Source: Deltaproteobacteria bacterium (GTDB lineage Bacteria > Desulfobacterota > Syntrophia > Syntrophales > UBA5619). Taken from it: a stretch of DNA of 33,534 nt. Positions 1-9,746 of the stretch are shown here, one piece after another; positions within the stretch are counted from its first letter, which is position 1; each line of letters starts with the position of its first letter. The stretch is taken from assembly GCA_016935075.1 (NCBI GenBank), contig JAFGRP010000142.1, positions 1 through 33,534 on the forward strand. The letters are read 5' to 3'. The notes under the pieces were generated by a model that saw only the letters and a list, made by a program, of their open reading frames with translations, searched no databases and was not told where the DNA came from. A program made the position numbers and the translations under genes.

Positions 1-920
1 TCCACCGGATCCTCCACCGTCCAGATCTTCACATTGGGACGGTTGAGCAGGTGCAGGGCGGCATGGGCCGTGGTGGTCTTTCCCGATCCGGTGGGCCCCA
101 CGAGCAGGATCAGGCCGTAGGGCTTCTTCAAGATCGCCTTGAATTTCTCCAGCGTCTCAGGGGCCATCTGGAGCTCATCGAGAAGGAGGATCTTGCCCCG
201 AGTGAGGATCCGCAGCACCACGTCCTCCACATAGCCCTGGGTGGGGATGGTGGCCACCCGCAGTTCGATATCCCCGGAGTCCGGAACCCTGTGCTTGATC
301 TTTCCGTCCTGGGGAAGCCGCCGTTCAGTGATGTCCAGATTGGACATGATCTTGATCCGCGAGACGATGGCGGAACGGTATTCGTAGGGAAAGTTCTTGT
401 AGAGGATGCACTCCCCGTCGATCCGGAAACGGACGTTCATGATGCGGTCCCGGGTATCGGGTTCAAAGTGGATATCCGACGCCCGGCGCTTGTATGCCTC
501 GTTGATGACGTCGTCAACCAGCTTGACGATATTGTGGTCCGATTCGGAGATAGAGGCATCCTCCCCATTCCCTTGATATCGGATCGGGGACTCCGCCTTG
601 AAGAAATGATCGATGAACAGCAGAATGTCTCTCTTCGAAGCAATGCAGTACTCCACCTCTTTGGTCTTGAGCAGGCTTTCGATGGCGTCCCGTTTCAAAA
701 TGTTCTGGGGGTTATCGATGAGCACACAGATGCGGCCCTCCCTTTTTTCCAAAGGGACCCAGAGCTCCTGGCGGAGATATTCGTATTTCAGCAGGGACAA
801 CAGCGTGTCCGGCGCCGGGATGGTTTCGTCATAACGGATTTCACGGTAGGCGACACTTCCCTCCGCCCTCTCATGCTTTTCCTGGTGGGGAAATTGCTCC
901 TTGCCTGTTTTGGATTGCAT
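1..920 (-). CDS. pilB: Type IV pilus assembly / type II secretion ATPase PilB/GspE family, C-terminus outside window
   Basis: Own reverse-strand translation from ATG at 920: MQSKTGKEQFPHQEKHERAEGSVAYREIRYDE...ASDIHFEPDTRDRIMNVRFRIDGE...LILLVGPTGSGKTTTAHAALHLLNRPNVKIWTVEDPV; Walker A GPTGSGKTT and the DIHFEP motif. Absent from the ORF track because it runs off the edge. Confidence 0.9.
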   Translation of the reverse strand, partial: MQSKTGKEQFPHQEKHERAEGSVAYREIRYDETIPAPDTLLSLLKYEYLRQELWVPLEKREGRICVLIDNPQNILKRDAIESLLKTKEVEYCIASKRDILLFIDHFFKAESPIRYQGNGEDASISESDHNIVKLVDDVINEAYKRRASDIHFEPDTRDRIMNVRFRIDGECILYKNFPYEYRSAIVSRIKIMSNLDITERRLPQDGKIKHRVPDSGDIELRVATIPTQGYVEDVVLRILTRGKILLLDELQMAPETLEKFKAILKKPYGLILLVGPTGSGKTTTAHAALHLLNRPNVKIWTVEDPV

Positions 921-932
921 GGTCTTCTCCCT

Positions 933-3752
933 TCATGCTCCGATTGCGAGGATCTTCCGGAGGAATTGACCGGTGTAGGAGTTCTCCGTGCGGGCGACCG
1001 CCTCCGGCGTCCCGGTGGCAATGATCCGGCCGCCGCCGGGTCCGCCCTCCGGCCCCAGGTCGATGATATGGTCGGCGGATTTGATCACGTCGAGGTTGTG
1101 CTCGATCACGACGATCGTGTTCCCCATATCGACCAGGCGCATGAGGACATCGAGGAGCTTCTGGATGTCGGCAAAATGGAGGCCGATCGTCGGCTCGTCG
1201 AGGATGTAAAGGGTGTGGCTGTTCATCCGCTTTCCCAGCTCCCGGGAGAGCTTGATCCGCTGTGCCTCGCCGCCCGACAGGGTGGTCGCGGACTGGCCGA
1301 GGCGGATGTAGCCCAGACCCACGTCGTAGAGAAGCCGGAGCTTCGAGCGGATCGCCGGAATGTTCTCGAAGAAGACGAGCGCCTGCTGGACGGTCATATC
1401 CAGAACCTCGGCGATGTTCTTGTCCTTGTAACGGATCTCAAGAGTGTCCAGGTTAAAACGCTTCCCGTGGCAGACATCGCAGGTCACGTAAACGTCCGGC
1501 AGGAAGTGCATCTCGATCTTGATCAGGCCGTTCCCCTCACAGGCCTCGCAGCGCCCTCCCTTCACGTTGAAGCTGAACCGGCCGGGTTTGTACCCCCTGA
1601 GCCTGGATTCGGGAAGACCGGCGAAGAGGTCCCGGATGGGGGAGAAGATGCCGGTGTAGGTGACCGGGTTGGAGCGGGGGGTGCGTCCGATCGGCTGCTG
1701 ATTCATGAGGATGATCCGCTCGATGCCGCCCAGATCGGCGATATGCCGGACCTTCCCGCCGCCCGTGCGCTCCTGGTTCAACCGCCGGGCCAGCGCCTTG
1801 TAGAGCGTCTCGATGACCATCGTGCTCTTGCCCGAGCCGGAGACCCCGGTGACCGCAGTGAAGACCCCGACGGGGATCCGGATGTCCACATCCCGGAGGT
1901 TGTGCTCGTTCGCCCCCTCGAGAACGATGAACCGCCCGGTCAGAGAGCGCCGCTTTTCGGGGATGGCGATGGATTCCCGCCCGGAGAGGTAGGCCCCCGT
2001 CAGGGAGACCCCGCTCCGGCAGATCTCCTCCGGCGTCCCCTGGAAGACGACCTCTCCCCCGTCCACACCCGCCCCCGGGCCGATGTCGATGATCTGGTCG
2101 GAGGCCATCATCATGTCCTGGTCGTGCTCCACGACGAGGACCGTGTTCCCCATGTCGCGGAGGTGTTTGAGGGTGGCGATGAGACGGACGTTGTCCCGCT
2201 GGTGGAGGCCGACGGTCGGCTCGTCGAGGACATAGAGGACGCCGACCAGCCCCGATCCGATCTGGGTGGCCAGCCGGATCCGCTGGCCTTCCCCGCCGGA
2301 GAGGCTCCCCGAAGCCCGATCCAGGCTCAGGTAGTCCATCCCGACATCGAGGAGAAAACGGAGCCGGAGCCGGATCTCCTTCATCACCCGCTCCGTCACG
2401 TGGATCTCCTGCGGGGAGAGCGGGATCGCCGTGAGAAAGTCCAGGCACTCCCGGATCGGCATCCGGCAGACCTCGCAGATGTTCTTCCCGCCCACGGTCA
2501 CGGAGAGACTCTCCTTTTTCAGGCGGGCGCCCAGGCAGGTCGGGCATTCACGGAGGTTGATGTAACGCGACAGGTCCATGCGCACATGAAGAGAGGCCGT
2601 CTCCTTGTAGCGCCGGTCGAGCTGGTTGAGCACCCCCTCGAAGGGACGGGTGTAGAAGTAACGCCTTCCGCCCCGGTCGGCATAGAAGCGGATCTTCTCC
2701 TCCCCGGAGCCGCGCAGGAGAACGTCCCGGATCTTCGCCGGAAGTTCCTGGAACGGGGTGTTGATGTCGAATCCGTAATGGCCGGCGAGAGTGTCGATCG
2801 TCTGGAAATAGTGAAGGGAATGGCGTCCCGACCAGGGGACGATCGCCCCTTCGCGTATAGACATCTCCGGATCGGGGACGACGAGCCCCTCGTCGAAATA
2901 CATCCGGGTGCCCAAGCCCCCGCAGTCCGGGCAGGCCCCGTAGGGGCTGTTGAAGGAAAACATTCGCGGGGCGAGCTCCGTGATGCTGACGCCGCAGTCC
3001 GGGCAGGCATAGCGCTCGCTGAAGAGGACCTCCTCCCCGCCTGCCACGCTGATGCGGACGAGGCCTTCGGAAAGCCCGGAGGCGATCTCCAGGGAGTCGC
3101 GCAAGCGCTTTCGGATCCCCTCTTTAATGACGAGGCGGTCGATGACCACGTCGATATCGTGGCGCTTGTTCCTGTCGAGTGTGATCTCCTCGGCGAGCTC
3201 CCGGACTGCGCCGTCCACACGGACGCGGACGTAGCCCTCCTTCAGAAGCTTCCTGAGTTCCTTTTGGAATTCCCCCTTCTTCCCCCGGGCGACCGGAGCG
3301 AGAATCGTCACGCGGGCGTTCGGCGGATATGCGAGGATCGTCTCCAGCATCATGTCGATCGTCTGGGATTTGATCTCCTTCCCGCACCTGAAACAGTGGG
3401 GGACGCCGATCCGGGCAAAGAGTAGCCGGAGATGGTCGTAGATTTCCGTCACCGTCCCCACGGTGGAACGGGGGTTGTGGGCAGCCGTCCGCTGCTCGAT
3501 GGCGATGGCCGGAGAAAGCCCCTCAATGGACTCCACGTCGGGCTTGTCCATTTGGCCGATGAACTGGCGGGCGTAGGTGGAAAGGGACTCCACATAGCGC
3601 CGCTGGCCCTCGGCGTAAATGGTATCAAACGCGAGAGACGATTTCCCGGAACCGCTGACGCCGGTAATGACGACGAGGCGGTCCCGCGGGATTTCCACAT
3701 TGATATGCCTGAGGTTGTGCTGTGCGGCGCCCTTGATTTTAATGCAATTCAT
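933..3752 (-). CDS. uvrA: UvrABC system protein A (excinuclease ATPase)
   Basis: MNCIKIKGAAQHNLRHINVEIPRDRLVVITGVSGSGKSSLAFDTIYAEGQRRYVESLSTYARQF; second Walker A GVSGSGKS; CxxC zinc motifs; LSGGEAQRIKLSREL. Track ORF start at 3872 runs into an inverted-repeat element; ATG at 3752 is the natural N-terminus. Confidence 0.97.
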   Translation of the reverse strand: MNCIKIKGAAQHNLRHINVEIPRDRLVVITGVSGSGKSSLAFDTIYAEGQRRYVESLSTYARQFIGQMDKPDVESIEGLSPAIAIEQRTAAHNPRSTVGTVTEIYDHLRLLFARIGVPHCFRCGKEIKSQTIDMMLETILAYPPNARVTILAPVARGKKGEFQKELRKLLKEGYVRVRVDGAVRELAEEITLDRNKRHDIDVVIDRLVIKEGIRKRLRDSLEIASGLSEGLVRISVAGGEEVLFSERYACPDCGVSITELAPRMFSFNSPYGACPDCGGLGTRMYFDEGLVVPDPEMSIREGAIVPWSGRHSLHYFQTIDTLAGHYGFDINTPFQELPAKIRDVLLRGSGEEKIRFYADRGGRRYFYTRPFEGVLNQLDRRYKETASLHVRMDLSRYINLRECPTCLGARLKKESLSVTVGGKNICEVCRMPIRECLDFLTAIPLSPQEIHVTERVMKEIRLRLRFLLDVGMDYLSLDRASGSLSGGEGQRIRLATQIGSGLVGVLYVLDEPTVGLHQRDNVRLIATLKHLRDMGNTVLVVEHDQDMMMASDQIIDIGPGAGVDGGEVVFQGTPEEICRSGVSLTGAYLSGRESIAIPEKRRSLTGRFIVLEGANEHNLRDVDIRIPVGVFTAVTGVSGSGKSTMVIETLYKALARRLNQERTGGGKVRHIADLGGIERIILMNQQPIGRTPRSNPVTYTGIFSPIRDLFAGLPESRLRGYKPGRFSFNVKGGRCEACEGNGLIKIEMHFLPDVYVTCDVCHGKRFNLDTLEIRYKDKNIAEVLDMTVQQALVFFENIPAIRSKLRLLYDVGLGYIRLGQSATTLSGGEAQRIKLSRELGKRMNSHTLYILDEPTIGLHFADIQKLLDVLMRLVDMGNTIVVIEHNLDVIKSADHIIDLGPEGGPGGGRIIATGTPEAVARTENSYTGQFLRKILAIGA

Positions 3753-3798
3753 TATAATGGATGATCCTGTAAAAAATCTTATACGCCATGAAAATGGG

Positions 3799-3921
3799 AC
3801 GGCTTCGTAAAAAGGCCGCAGGCAAGACGCGCGAATTCCGAGGAATGAGGCGTACTGTTGCGTACGCCGCAATGACGAGGAATGAAGCGCAACGCAGCAT
3901 CCGGCCTTTTTACGTAGCCGT
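3799..3921. repeat. ~123-bp imperfect palindromic element (MITE/REP-like)
   Basis: Termini acggcttcgtaaaaaggccg (3799-3818) and cggcctttttacgtagccgt (3902-3921) are inverted repeats, 19/20 matching; inner ggcgtac...gtacgcc also palindromic. Confidence 0.7.
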
Positions 3922-4886
3922 TATAGTTTGATCTCGATATGCGACCGTTTCCGAAGCTCCTCCAGCCACTCCCCGTACTTCTTTTCCATCTTCTCCCGGT
4001 CGATCTTCTCCCGGATCTCTTCCCGGACGCCCTCGATCGCCTTGAGTCCCGCCCCCCGGCGGTCGATGACCTGGATGATGTGAAAGCCGACGGACGATTC
4101 GATGACACTGCTGATCTGATTCAGCGGCAGGCTGAAGGCAACATCCTCCACCTCGGAGTGGATGATCCCCCTCTCGATGAAACCGACGTCGCCGCCGGCG
4201 GCGGCCTCCGGTCCCTGGGAATATTTTGCGCAGATCCGATCGAAAGACTCGCCGTCCACCAGTCTCTTGTGGATCGCCTCGGCTTCCGCCCGGAGTTTCT
4301 CCTTCACGGCCGGGTCCTTTTCCTTCGGCAGCACGAGAAGGATCTGCTTGATCCGAACGACCTCCTTTCCCTCATAATCCTCCCGGTGTTTGCTGTAATA
4401 TTCCCCGATCTCTTCATCGGTCACCGCCACCCGGGATTTGATGTCCCTCCGGATCAGTTTCATCCGCATGAGCTGATCCCGGATATCCTTCCTGTAGACC
4501 TCGGGGGTTATCCCCTCACGCTCCAGGGCCTTCTGGAACTCATGCGGAGAGATTTTCCGCCGTTTCTGCATATCCCTGATCGCATCCGTCACCTCTTCGT
4601 CCCGGACGTCAATCCCGGTCTTCCGGGACTCCTGTTCCATGAGAAGATTGTCGATCATCCGGTTCAGAATAACCCGCCTGGTTTCGGCCCTTGCCTCTTC
4701 CCGATCCGGCCCCTTGTATGAGGTCTCGAATCTCACCCGATAGGGTTCAAAGGCGATGTTCAATTCGGACAGGGTGATGATCTCATTGTTGACAACGGCC
4801 ACGATCCGGTCCGCCACCGCGGCCTGTACCGCCGCGCCCAGAAACACCGCCGCCATCCCCGCCAGAACCGCTTTGCCGATTTTCAT
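3921..4886 (-). CDS. SurA-like periplasmic peptidyl-prolyl cis-trans isomerase
   Basis: MKIGKAVLAGMAAVFLGAAVQAAVADRIVAVVNNEIITLSEL signal peptide + SurA_N; parvulin core KQILLVLPKEKDP...AAGGDVGFIERGII...SSVGFHIIQVIDRR. Confidence 0.88.
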   Translation of the reverse strand: MKIGKAVLAGMAAVFLGAAVQAAVADRIVAVVNNEIITLSELNIAFEPYRVRFETSYKGPDREEARAETRRVILNRMIDNLLMEQESRKTGIDVRDEEVTDAIRDMQKRRKISPHEFQKALEREGITPEVYRKDIRDQLMRMKLIRRDIKSRVAVTDEEIGEYYSKHREDYEGKEVVRIKQILLVLPKEKDPAVKEKLRAEAEAIHKRLVDGESFDRICAKYSQGPEAAAGGDVGFIERGIIHSEVEDVAFSLPLNQISSVIESSVGFHIIQVIDRRGAGLKAIEGVREEIREKIDREKMEKKYGEWLEELRKRSHIEIKL

Positions 4887-5014
4887 CGCTATTTCCTCAA
4901 ATGGGTTGTCGTTTTTTCCATCCGCACCCGATCTCCCCGTCAATGTCCCCTTGAAACCGCCGGCGGAGGACCCTTCTCCTTCATTCCGCCGATGCAGGGC
5001 CTCGACGCAGGGCC

Positions 5015-5956
5015 TCAAGGAAGGGGCCGTTCAATCCGGATCGCGGCCCCGGTTCGGAGTCTTTCGATCCATGCCTGGTAGGCCTCTGCCTCTCTGCGCT
5101 TCCTCAGATCGGCGATCACCTTTTCCTTCACATCTGCAAATCTCCGGCCGCCGGCCTCTTCCTGCCCCAGAACCTTGAAGATATGAAAGCCGTATGGGCT
5201 CCGGGCCACGCGACTCACCTTTCCGACCGGCAGCGAAAAAACCATCCGGTCGATGGTCTCGGGCATAACTCCCCGTTCGAAAAAGCCGAGATCACCGCCC
5301 CTCGCCGCCTCCGGGCCGATGGAAACCTGCCGCGCCACCATACCAAAATCCTCCCCCGCCTTCAATCTTTTCAGGATCCCCTCCGCCCGTTCGCGGTCGG
5401 GAACAACAATTTGAGCGACGCGCACCCGCCGGTCCGTGGCGTAGACCTTGCGGTTGGCGTTGAAATATCGCTCCGCCTCCTCGTCCGTCGCCTGAATCTT
5501 TGCATTCACATCCCGGGCGATGAGCTTCTCGAGAAGCATCCGCTTCCGCAGCGCCTCCTTCCAGGCGGGAAGATCAATCCCGCCGTCGTCAAACAGTTTG
5601 CTGAACTGGCCATTGTAATCCTTCCGGATCTCCTCGATACGGGCAGTGAGTTCCGCCTCATCGACGAAAAGCGAAAGGTCCCGGGCGCGCTGGAGCATGA
5701 GCCTGTCCCGGATCAGGTTGTCGAGTACCGCCTCCTTCAGGTTTTCCGTCTGCTCCGCTTTCAGCGGCGCTTCGCCCTTGGCAAGAGCCATCTCCTCCAT
5801 CAGGAACTTCTCAAACTCCGCACGAGAAATCGTTTCGCCGTTCACCGTCGCGACTGCGGGCACCGGGGGCGAGGACGGTTTCTCGCTCCCGCAGGCTGCA
5901 ATCAATGAAAGCATAACGATCAACGGGAGTATCCCCCCTTTTCGCGGACTTTTCAT
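5015..5956 (-). CDS. Parvulin-type PPIase lipoprotein
   Basis: MKSPRKGGILPLIVMLSLIAACGSEK (lipobox LIAAC); VATVNGETISRAEFEKFL; rotamase core AARGGDLGFFERGVMPE...SPYGFHIFKVLGQ. Alternative start at 5971. Confidence 0.86.
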   Translation of the reverse strand: MKSPRKGGILPLIVMLSLIAACGSEKPSSPPVPAVATVNGETISRAEFEKFLMEEMALAKGEAPLKAEQTENLKEAVLDNLIRDRLMLQRARDLSLFVDEAELTARIEEIRKDYNGQFSKLFDDGGIDLPAWKEALRKRMLLEKLIARDVNAKIQATDEEAERYFNANRKVYATDRRVRVAQIVVPDRERAEGILKRLKAGEDFGMVARQVSIGPEAARGGDLGFFERGVMPETIDRMVFSLPVGKVSRVARSPYGFHIFKVLGQEEAGGRRFADVKEKVIADLRKRREAEAYQAWIERLRTGAAIRIERPLP

Positions 5957-5975
5957 ACAGTCGTGAGTCATGGCA

Positions 5976-8900
5976 TCACCTATCTGCGGCCCTCAGATCC
6001 CGGAGCAGCTCCCGTGCCCGGGCCAGGATCTCCAATCCTTCCAGCCCCGGCATGGGGACGGTCAGCTTGAAATCGGGGGTCAGTTGTACCCCCCGGATTT
6101 TCCGGCGGTACATCTCGATGATCCGGACGGGATCGACCGGACTCTTCTCCTGCAGGAATACCGACATCGCCCTGCCGTCGTAGCCCATTTTCCTCCCCTT
6201 GAGACCCTGGAGGAGGTTGCGGATCGCGATCACTGCCAAGAGGTTCCCCACCTCGGGGGGGACCGGGCCGTAGCAATCCAGCAACTCTTCCCGGATTCCG
6301 TCCAGATCCTCGTCGGTCGCGGCCAGCGAGATTCTTTTGTAGGTCACCAGTCTCCTGTGTTCGTCGGCCATGTACGCCTCGGGGATGAACGCCGGAACCC
6401 CGAGATGGATCTCCGGCCGGATCTCTTCTTCCGGCGCCGGCTCTCCCTTGATCTCCCGGATCGCTTTCTCCATCAGCTCCGTGTAGAGCTCATAGCCCAC
6501 GGCGGAGACGTGTCCGGACTGGGAGATCCCGAGGAGGCTCCCCGCCCCTCGAATCTCCAGGTCGTTGGAGGCGATCCGGAAGCCGGAGCCCGGTTCGGTG
6601 AAATCCATGATCACCTGAAGTCGCTTCTGGGCGTCGCGGGAAAGCATCGCCCCTTTCGGGACGAGCAGATAGGCGGAGGCTTCTTCCTTCGACCGTCCCA
6701 CACGTCCCCGGATCTGGTAGAGCTGGGCAAGACCGAAGCGGTCGGCCCGGTGGATGAGGATGGTGTTGGCCGTCGGGATATCGAGGCCGGCGCCGATGAT
6801 CGTCGTGCAGACCAGGACGTTATCCTCCCGCCGGACGAACCGCGCCATCGCCCCTTCGATCTCTTTCGGCGTCATCTGGCCGTGGACCACCCCCACCTGC
6901 GCCTCCGGGACAAGCTTCCGGACGAGGCGTGCCATCGTGAAGATCGACCGGACGCGGTCGTGCAGGAAGAAAACCTGGCCATTTCGCGCGAGTTCCCGGC
7001 GGATCGCCTCGGCGATCACCTCCTCGTTGAATTCGAGGACATGGGTCTTCACCGGCAGGCGGTCTTCCGGCGGGGTGTTGATGATGGAAAGGTCCCGGAT
7101 TCCGACGAGCGACAGGTGAAGCGTCCGGGGAATAGGGGTTGCCGTCAGCGTGAGGACGTCCACCAGGGTCCGGAGCTTTTTGAGTTTCTCCTTGTGGGAT
7201 ACCCCGAAACGCTGCTCCTCGTCGATGATGACCAGTCCCAGGTTCCGAAAGCCGACGTCTTTCTGGAGGAGGCGGTGGGTGCCGATCACGATGTCCACCG
7301 TACCGCGGCGCAGGCCGTCGAGGATCTCCTTCTGCTCGGCCTTCGTCCGGAAGCGGTTGAGAACCTCGACGCGGATCGGATACGGTTTCAGTCTGCAGGA
7401 AAAGGTCTGGTGGTGCTGCTCGGCGAGGATCGTCGTGGGAACGAGCATCGCCACCTGTTTCCCGTCGAGGGCGGCCCGGAGCGACGCCCGCATCGCCACC
7501 TCTGTCTTTCCAAACCCGGCGTCGCCGCAGATCAGCCGGTCCATCGGCTTGCCGCCGTCCATATCGAGATGGATGTCCTCGATCGCCTTCATCTGGTCCG
7601 GTGTCTCATCGAATTCGAAGGCGGCGCAAAACTCGTCGTAGATCCGGTCGGGGACAGCGAAAGCCTCCCGGTCCATCACCTCCCGGGCGGCATAGATGGC
7701 GACCAGTTCTTCGGCCACCTCGCGAACCGATTTTTTAACCCGTTCCTTGATGGCCTCCCAGGAGGCGCCGCCCAATTTGTCCACCTTCGGGATGAATCCA
7801 TCCGGACCGACGTAACGCTGGATCTGATCGATCCGGTCTACGGGCAGGTAGAGCCGGTCGTTCTCCTGATATTCGATCAGGAGGAAGTCGTTCACGATCC
7901 CGCCGGCGGTCAGCTTCTGGAGGCCCCGGTAGCGGCCGATGCCCTGTTCCGTGTGAACGACGAAGTCCCCCTCGGCCAGCTCCCCGAAGGACTTGAGGAA
8001 ATACCCCTCCCGGGCCGGGCGGATCCGCCGCCGGAGGACCTTCTTTCCGAAGATCTCCTCCTCGGAGAGGATGACGAGGTTCATGCCGGGAAGGTGGAAA
8101 CCCCCGCCGACCCGGCCCTCCCGGAGGAGAAGGGCGCCGGGGGCGCCATCTTTTTCGATTCCGTCAAGGAAGGGATCCGTTTCTTTCCGGACGGGGAGGT
8201 TGTACCGCGCCAGGAGCTGGTTCATCCGCTGCATGCACTCCTGTCCGCCGCAGACGAAGACAACGCGGTTCCCTTCCCCGAGCCAGCCCCGGATCTTCTC
8301 TGCGAGCGGTCGAAGGATGCCGGTCTCCTCCGCTTCCGTCCCGGCCTCCCCGCCGACGGCGATGTCCCGCTCCAGACGGAACCGGGTGGATGGGAGGGCG
8401 TCGTCCCCCGTCCCCAGTGCAAGGCCTTCGAGGCAAAGTTGCCGCATTCCCTGCCGGCGCCCCGAGACCTCCGCTGCGGTCAGATAGGCCGATTTCTTTT
8501 CCAGATGGAACCGTTGCCGGTCATGGGCCTTGAGGAGGAACCGGTCAAGGTCGTTTTCGATCTTCTCCTCGCTCTGTCTGACGGCAAGAGGATCATCGAG
8601 AATAAGGAGGCCGGTTTCCGGAAGGTAGTCGAAGAGCGTACCGAGACCGTAATCCCCCGAACCATTGCCCCCCGCGGCATCATAGAAGAGGGAATGGAAC
8701 AGGGGATTCACCGCAAAGCCGATGCCGGTCGCGATCATCTCGGCGAGTTTGTCCTTGACCGCCCGGGGGAGTTCCAACTCATTCGAACGGCGACGGATAT
8801 TCCGAATGGCTCTTTCTCGCCGTTCGGGCGTAAGGATCACCTCCCGGGCGGGGAAAAGCATGAATTCGGCGAGTTCCTGAATGGAACGCTGGGTGGCCTC

Positions 8901-9746
8901 GTCAAACGCGCGGATCGATTCCAGCTCGTCGCCGAAGAACTCCAGGCGGAACGGATGCGGGGCGGATGGAGGGTAGATATCGATCAGGTTCCCCCGGACG
9001 CTGAACTCACCCTTCTCTTCCACGAGCGTAACGCGGCCGTAACCCCCTTCGGTGAGCTTCCGGACCAGTCCGTCCCGCTCCCGGATATCGCCCACCGAGA
9101 TCCACTCTACATAGCTCCCAAGGACCTCCCGCGTAATCGTCTTTTGCATCAGGGCGCGGGCGGGAACCACCACAACAAAAGGCCCGTCGTAAGCAAGGCG
9201 GTGAAGCACCTCCAGGCGGGCGAGTTCCGTCTCCCGCTGAAATGCAAACATGTCCGTCGTCAGAAGATCCCAGGAAGGCAGCAGAACTGCCTGATCCTCT
9301 CCGAGGAAGAGGGAAAGATCCCGAACAGAGGTCTCGGCCTCCTTCTCCGTCGGGGAAATCAGAATAAGGGGACGGCGCAGCTGCCGGAAGAGGAGGGCCG
9401 TCAGGAAGGCACGGGCCGACCCTGCCAGGCCGCCGACGGCGATCCGCTGCTCCCCGCCGTCCAGCCGTTCCAACAGTTCCCGCAGGGCGGGATCACGCGG
9501 ATTCTTTTGGTTTTCGACGATCTTTCTCACAGAAAGCCCCGCAGAAAAGATCCCCTTCGATCGGGCGATTTGAAGCTCCCCGCCCACAGGGCGAGGCTTC
9601 CCGGCAAGAAAACCGTCTGTTTTTTTATTGCGCCCCTTGTCCCCGCCTGCAAGGCGGGGCTTGCGGATTGCGCTCCCGGTCGGGGGGAATTCTTTTCTGT
9701 CCAAAAAACTTGTTCCCTTTGCCCTCGAAGGATTCGCTGCAGGCAT
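5976..9746 (-). CDS. mfd: Transcription-repair coupling factor Mfd (start uncertain; may be GTG ~9530)
   Basis: RID (VVHTEQGIGRYRGL), helicase motifs GDAGFGKTEVAMRAS, DEEQRFGVSHKEKLKKL, LTATPIPRTLHLSL, GRVGRSKEEASAYLL. First ~70 residues look low-quality and overlap hairpins. Confidence 0.96.
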   Translation of the reverse strand: MPAANPSRAKGTSFLDRKEFPPTGSAIRKPRLAGGDKGRNKKTDGFLAGKPRPVGGELQIARSKGIFSAGLSVRKIVENQKNPRDPALRELLERLDGGEQRIAVGGLAGSARAFLTALLFRQLRRPLILISPTEKEAETSVRDLSLFLGEDQAVLLPSWDLLTTDMFAFQRETELARLEVLHRLAYDGPFVVVVPARALMQKTITREVLGSYVEWISVGDIRERDGLVRKLTEGGYGRVTLVEEKGEFSVRGNLIDIYPPSAPHPFRLEFFGDELESIRAFDEATQRSIQELAEFMLFPAREVILTPERRERAIRNIRRRSNELELPRAVKDKLAEMIATGIGFAVNPLFHSLFYDAAGGNGSGDYGLGTLFDYLPETGLLILDDPLAVRQSEEKIENDLDRFLLKAHDRQRFHLEKKSAYLTAAEVSGRRQGMRQLCLEGLALGTGDDALPSTRFRLERDIAVGGEAGTEAEETGILRPLAEKIRGWLGEGNRVVFVCGGQECMQRMNQLLARYNLPVRKETDPFLDGIEKDGAPGALLLREGRVGGGFHLPGMNLVILSEEEIFGKKVLRRRIRPAREGYFLKSFGELAEGDFVVHTEQGIGRYRGLQKLTAGGIVNDFLLIEYQENDRLYLPVDRIDQIQRYVGPDGFIPKVDKLGGASWEAIKERVKKSVREVAEELVAIYAAREVMDREAFAVPDRIYDEFCAAFEFDETPDQMKAIEDIHLDMDGGKPMDRLICGDAGFGKTEVAMRASLRAALDGKQVAMLVPTTILAEQHHQTFSCRLKPYPIRVEVLNRFRTKAEQKEILDGLRRGTVDIVIGTHRLLQKDVGFRNLGLVIIDEEQRFGVSHKEKLKKLRTLVDVLTLTATPIPRTLHLSLVGIRDLSIINTPPEDRLPVKTHVLEFNEEVIAEAIRRELARNGQVFFLHDRVRSIFTMARLVRKLVPEAQVGVVHGQMTPKEIEGAMARFVRREDNVLVCTTIIGAGLDIPTANTILIHRADRFGLAQLYQIRGRVGRSKEEASAYLLVPKGAMLSRDAQKRLQVIMDFTEPGSGFRIASNDLEIRGAGSLLGISQSGHVSAVGYELYTELMEKAIREIKGEPAPEEEIRPEIHLGVPAFIPEAYMADEHRRLVTYKRISLAATDEDLDGIREELLDCYGPVPPEVGNLLAVIAIRNLLQGLKGRKMGYDGRAMSVFLQEKSPVDPVRIIEMYRRKIRGVQLTPDFKLTVPMPGLEGLEILARARELLRDLRAADR

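Noticed and set aside
1537-2547. 336-aa and other minus-strand ORFs inside uvrA
   Set aside because: Alternate frames of uvrA with skewed G/R/P composition.
51-3425. 1124-aa + strand ORF, the second longest in the track
   Set aside because: Antisense to pilB and uvrA; low-complexity D/R/V/P-rich translation typical of the reverse frame of a high-GC gene, no domain.
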